64,000 nucleotides of DNA, taken from positions 22,422 to 86,421 of the forward strand of contig CAZIOH010000016.1 in the NCBI GenBank assembly GCA_964540815.1, read 5' to 3'. The notes beneath the pieces are model-generated. The model made no database searches. It was given only the letters and a program-made list of their open reading frames with translations, and was not told the origin of the DNA. Below, piece by piece: positions 62,649-64,000 of this stretch (positions are counted from its first letter, which is position 1; every line of letters starts with the position of its first letter). This DNA is from CAZIOH01 sp964540815. Lineage in GTDB: Bacteria > Myxococcota_A > Polyangia > Fen-1088. Made by a program: the position numbers and the translations under genes.

Positions 62649-64000
62649 TCAGGCGCGCAGGCCGACCCAGGGCTTCCCGAAGCTCGCGGTCCCGAAGGAC
62701 GTGACGGGGACGCCCATCGCATTGCTCACGTCCGCCAGCACCCCGTTGATGGGATTGCCCGTGCTGAGCGCCGTCTGGCCCGTCTTGAAGTACCCCTGAC
62801 AGTTCCCAGCCAGCATCCACGGAAGCTTCTGGGTGTCGTGGTTCGCGCCATCCTGCATGTGGTTGGTGATCAGGACCACGCTGTTGTCGAGCATGGTCCC
62901 GCCTGGCTCGGGGATCGCCTTGATGCTCGCGACCAGGTACGCGAACTGGGTCATGCACCACTTGTCCACGATGCTCTTCATGTCGACCCCGTTGGTGACG
63001 GGGTTGTGGGCGAGATCGTGCCAGCCGCGGAGGCCCGTTCCCCCCAGGGCTCCGCCCGAATCGCCCGGCCCGGCCACCCCGGGCAGGAAGTTGAAGGGGA
63101 TGTGGCTTCCGCTCGCATCCACCATCTGCAAGGTCACGACCTGGGTCACGCCGCACTTGACCGCGACCACCGCCAGATCCATCTGGGCCTTGACGAGCGC
63201 GGCATACTGCATCGCATCGGTGGCGGTGACCGCCGCGCCGAGCGGAACCGCGCACTGCGCCTGCGTGCCCCCCGTGGTGGTCGCGAGGGCCTGCAGCTCC
63301 TTCTCGAGATCGCGGATGGCCTGGAGGTGCCCACCGATGAGGGCCTGATAGTCGGTCCCGACGCGGGCCGAGAACTTCTGCAGGTCCGTCCCGACGTAGT
63401 CGAGGATGCTCTGCTTGCGGGCCATCAGCTGGGTCACCGCGCTCTGCGTGCTCGACGCTGCCGGGGTGGTGGTGCCGGGTGTCGTGGCCATGGCCCCGCC
63501 GAAGATTTGCCCGTAGGTCTTCCACGGGTCCTGTTCCGGCATCACCGGCTGGTCCTTGCCCTTGAAGATGCACCACTTCGAGTTGTTGCCTTCGGGGGTG
63601 ACGCCCTGGGCGGTCAGGACCCCGAGGTTGAGCGTGGCGCGCGACAGGCTCGGATTGGCCATCGCCAGCGCGTTCCCGATGGTCTGGTCGACCGTCGCCG
63701 TGTAAGGCTGCTGGTACTCCCCGACCCCGCTGTTCGCCCCGCAGGCCAGGTGGTTCGGAAACCCACCGTGGCGGGGACCGGCGAACGCCGGATTGGTCAT
63801 GTCGGGCATGAAGATGAGGTCGGCCTTGTGCGGCTCCATCGGGCTCGACGAATCGGGCAGGGTCTGGGTCAAGAGCGACCCGTCCTTGGGCCGCCAGTTG
63901 GTCTGGCGGAAGCCCTCGGTCCCCGCGACGATGATCAGCTTCCTCGGCGCGGCGCCGGTGCCGGCGGCGAGGGCCTTGTGGCTGTGCAGGAAGGGCAGAC
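62649..64000 (-). CDS. DUF1552-family exported protein, 5' end outside the window
   Basis: This is a second DUF1552 gene, truncated by the window end on its N-terminal side. The frame from 64000 to 62649 gives about 450 residues. They begin LPFLHSHKALAAGTGAAPRK and then LIIVAGTEGFRQTNWRPKDG, and end SFGTASFGKPWVGLRA. Conserved blocks are MARKQSILDYVGTDLQKFSA, YAALVKAQMDLAVVAVKCGV, RGWHDLAHNPVTNGVDMKSI and LDNSVVLITNHMQDGANHD. It differs markedly from the copy at 48526. By family habit its DUF1592 partner should lie just beyond 64000. A Tat signal is expected in the missing part. Confidence 0.85.
   Translation of the reverse strand, partial: LPFLHSHKALAAGTGAAPRKLIIVAGTEGFRQTNWRPKDGSLLTQTLPDSSSPMEPHKADLIFMPDMTNPAFAGPRHGGFPNHLACGANSGVGEYQQPYTATVDQTIGNALAMANPSLSRATLNLGVLTAQGVTPEGNNSKWCIFKGKDQPVMPEQDPWKTYGQIFGGAMATTPGTTTPAASSTQSAVTQLMARKQSILDYVGTDLQKFSARVGTDYQALIGGHLQAIRDLEKELQALATTTGGTQAQCAVPLGAAVTATDAMQYAALVKAQMDLAVVAVKCGVTQVVTLQMVDASGSHIPFNFLPGVAGPGDSGGALGGTGLRGWHDLAHNPVTNGVDMKSIVDKWCMTQFAYLVASIKAIPEPGGTMLDNSVVLITNHMQDGANHDTQKLPWMLAGNCQGYFKTGQTALSTGNPINGVLADVSNAMGVPVTSFGTASFGKPWVGLRA

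Overview
This is a 64 kb piece of a GC-rich chromosome from a Myxococcota (myxobacterial) relative. The markers are a MYXO-CTERM-like C-terminal tail on a secreted esterase (35403-36830), a PilZ-type domain resembling the Myxococcus xanthus paralogous family TIGR02266 (62186-62581), secreted DUF1592/DUF1552 pairs, many lipoproteins with Gly/Ser/Thr-rich linkers, and an NtrC-class two-component system. The assembly is a draft: a run of exactly 100 Ns interrupts an ABC1-kinase gene at 52333-52432, and the reading frame changes across it. No rRNA, tRNA, CRISPR array, insertion sequence or phage module was seen.

Layout. (1) 0-18.5 kb: a type VI secretion locus. On the minus strand, reading from 16.7 kb downward, are tssA, tssB, tssC, hcp, impE/tagJ, tssE, tssF, tssG, clpV and a TPR-methyltransferase. 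tssK is divergent at 17.1 kb. Beyond the methyltransferase lies a lower-GC module with a GH19 lysozyme/chitinase-like gene broken by about three frameshifts, a convergent immunity-like gene, vgrG, and a small ORF split by two consecutive stop codons. The membrane-complex genes tssJ, tssL and tssM and a PAAR gene are not in the window. (2) 18.5-19.8 kb: a trypsin-like lipoprotein protease. (3) 20-32.6 kb: a four-gene TolC/adaptor/RND/RND efflux operon with 4-nt overlaps, divergent from a histidine kinase and sigma-54 response regulator pair. (4) 32.7-37 kb: a secreted GH3 glycosidase and a surface esterase with a MYXO-CTERM-like tail. (5) 37-42 kb: small housekeeping and envelope genes (deaminase, DUF962, GNAT, DUF1223, LEA-like protein, an RRM RNA-binding protein with a long pyrimidine-rich leader, a small membrane protein). 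(6) 42-46.5 kb: hflX, an unknown gene and an ABC-F ATPase, two of the three acting on ribosomes. (7) 46.7-52.7 kb: a DUF1592/DUF1552 pair, an MgtC/DUF4010 membrane protein and the gapped ABC1 kinase. (8) 52.8-60.1 kb: a surface-glycan locus with two GT-C type membrane glycosyltransferases, an acyltransferase-3, and two proteins that join a GT2 glycosyltransferase and a methyltransferase in opposite domain orders. (9) 60.1-64 kb: a GST-like protein, a surface SGNH esterase, a PilZ protein and a second, partial DUF1552 gene running off the end.

How it works together. The T6SS genes give tube, sheath, baseplate and recycling ATPase, and need an envelope anchor from elsewhere. The efflux operon and the two-component system share a 256-bp divergent region holding a near-perfect palindrome. 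Region 8 looks like a self-contained enzyme set for building and decorating a lipid-linked or cell-surface glycan. The most interesting leads are the opposed GT2/methyltransferase fusions, the eroding T6SS effector module, the duplicated DUF1552 modules, the acidic insert in HflX, and the repeat-bearing leader of the RRM gene.
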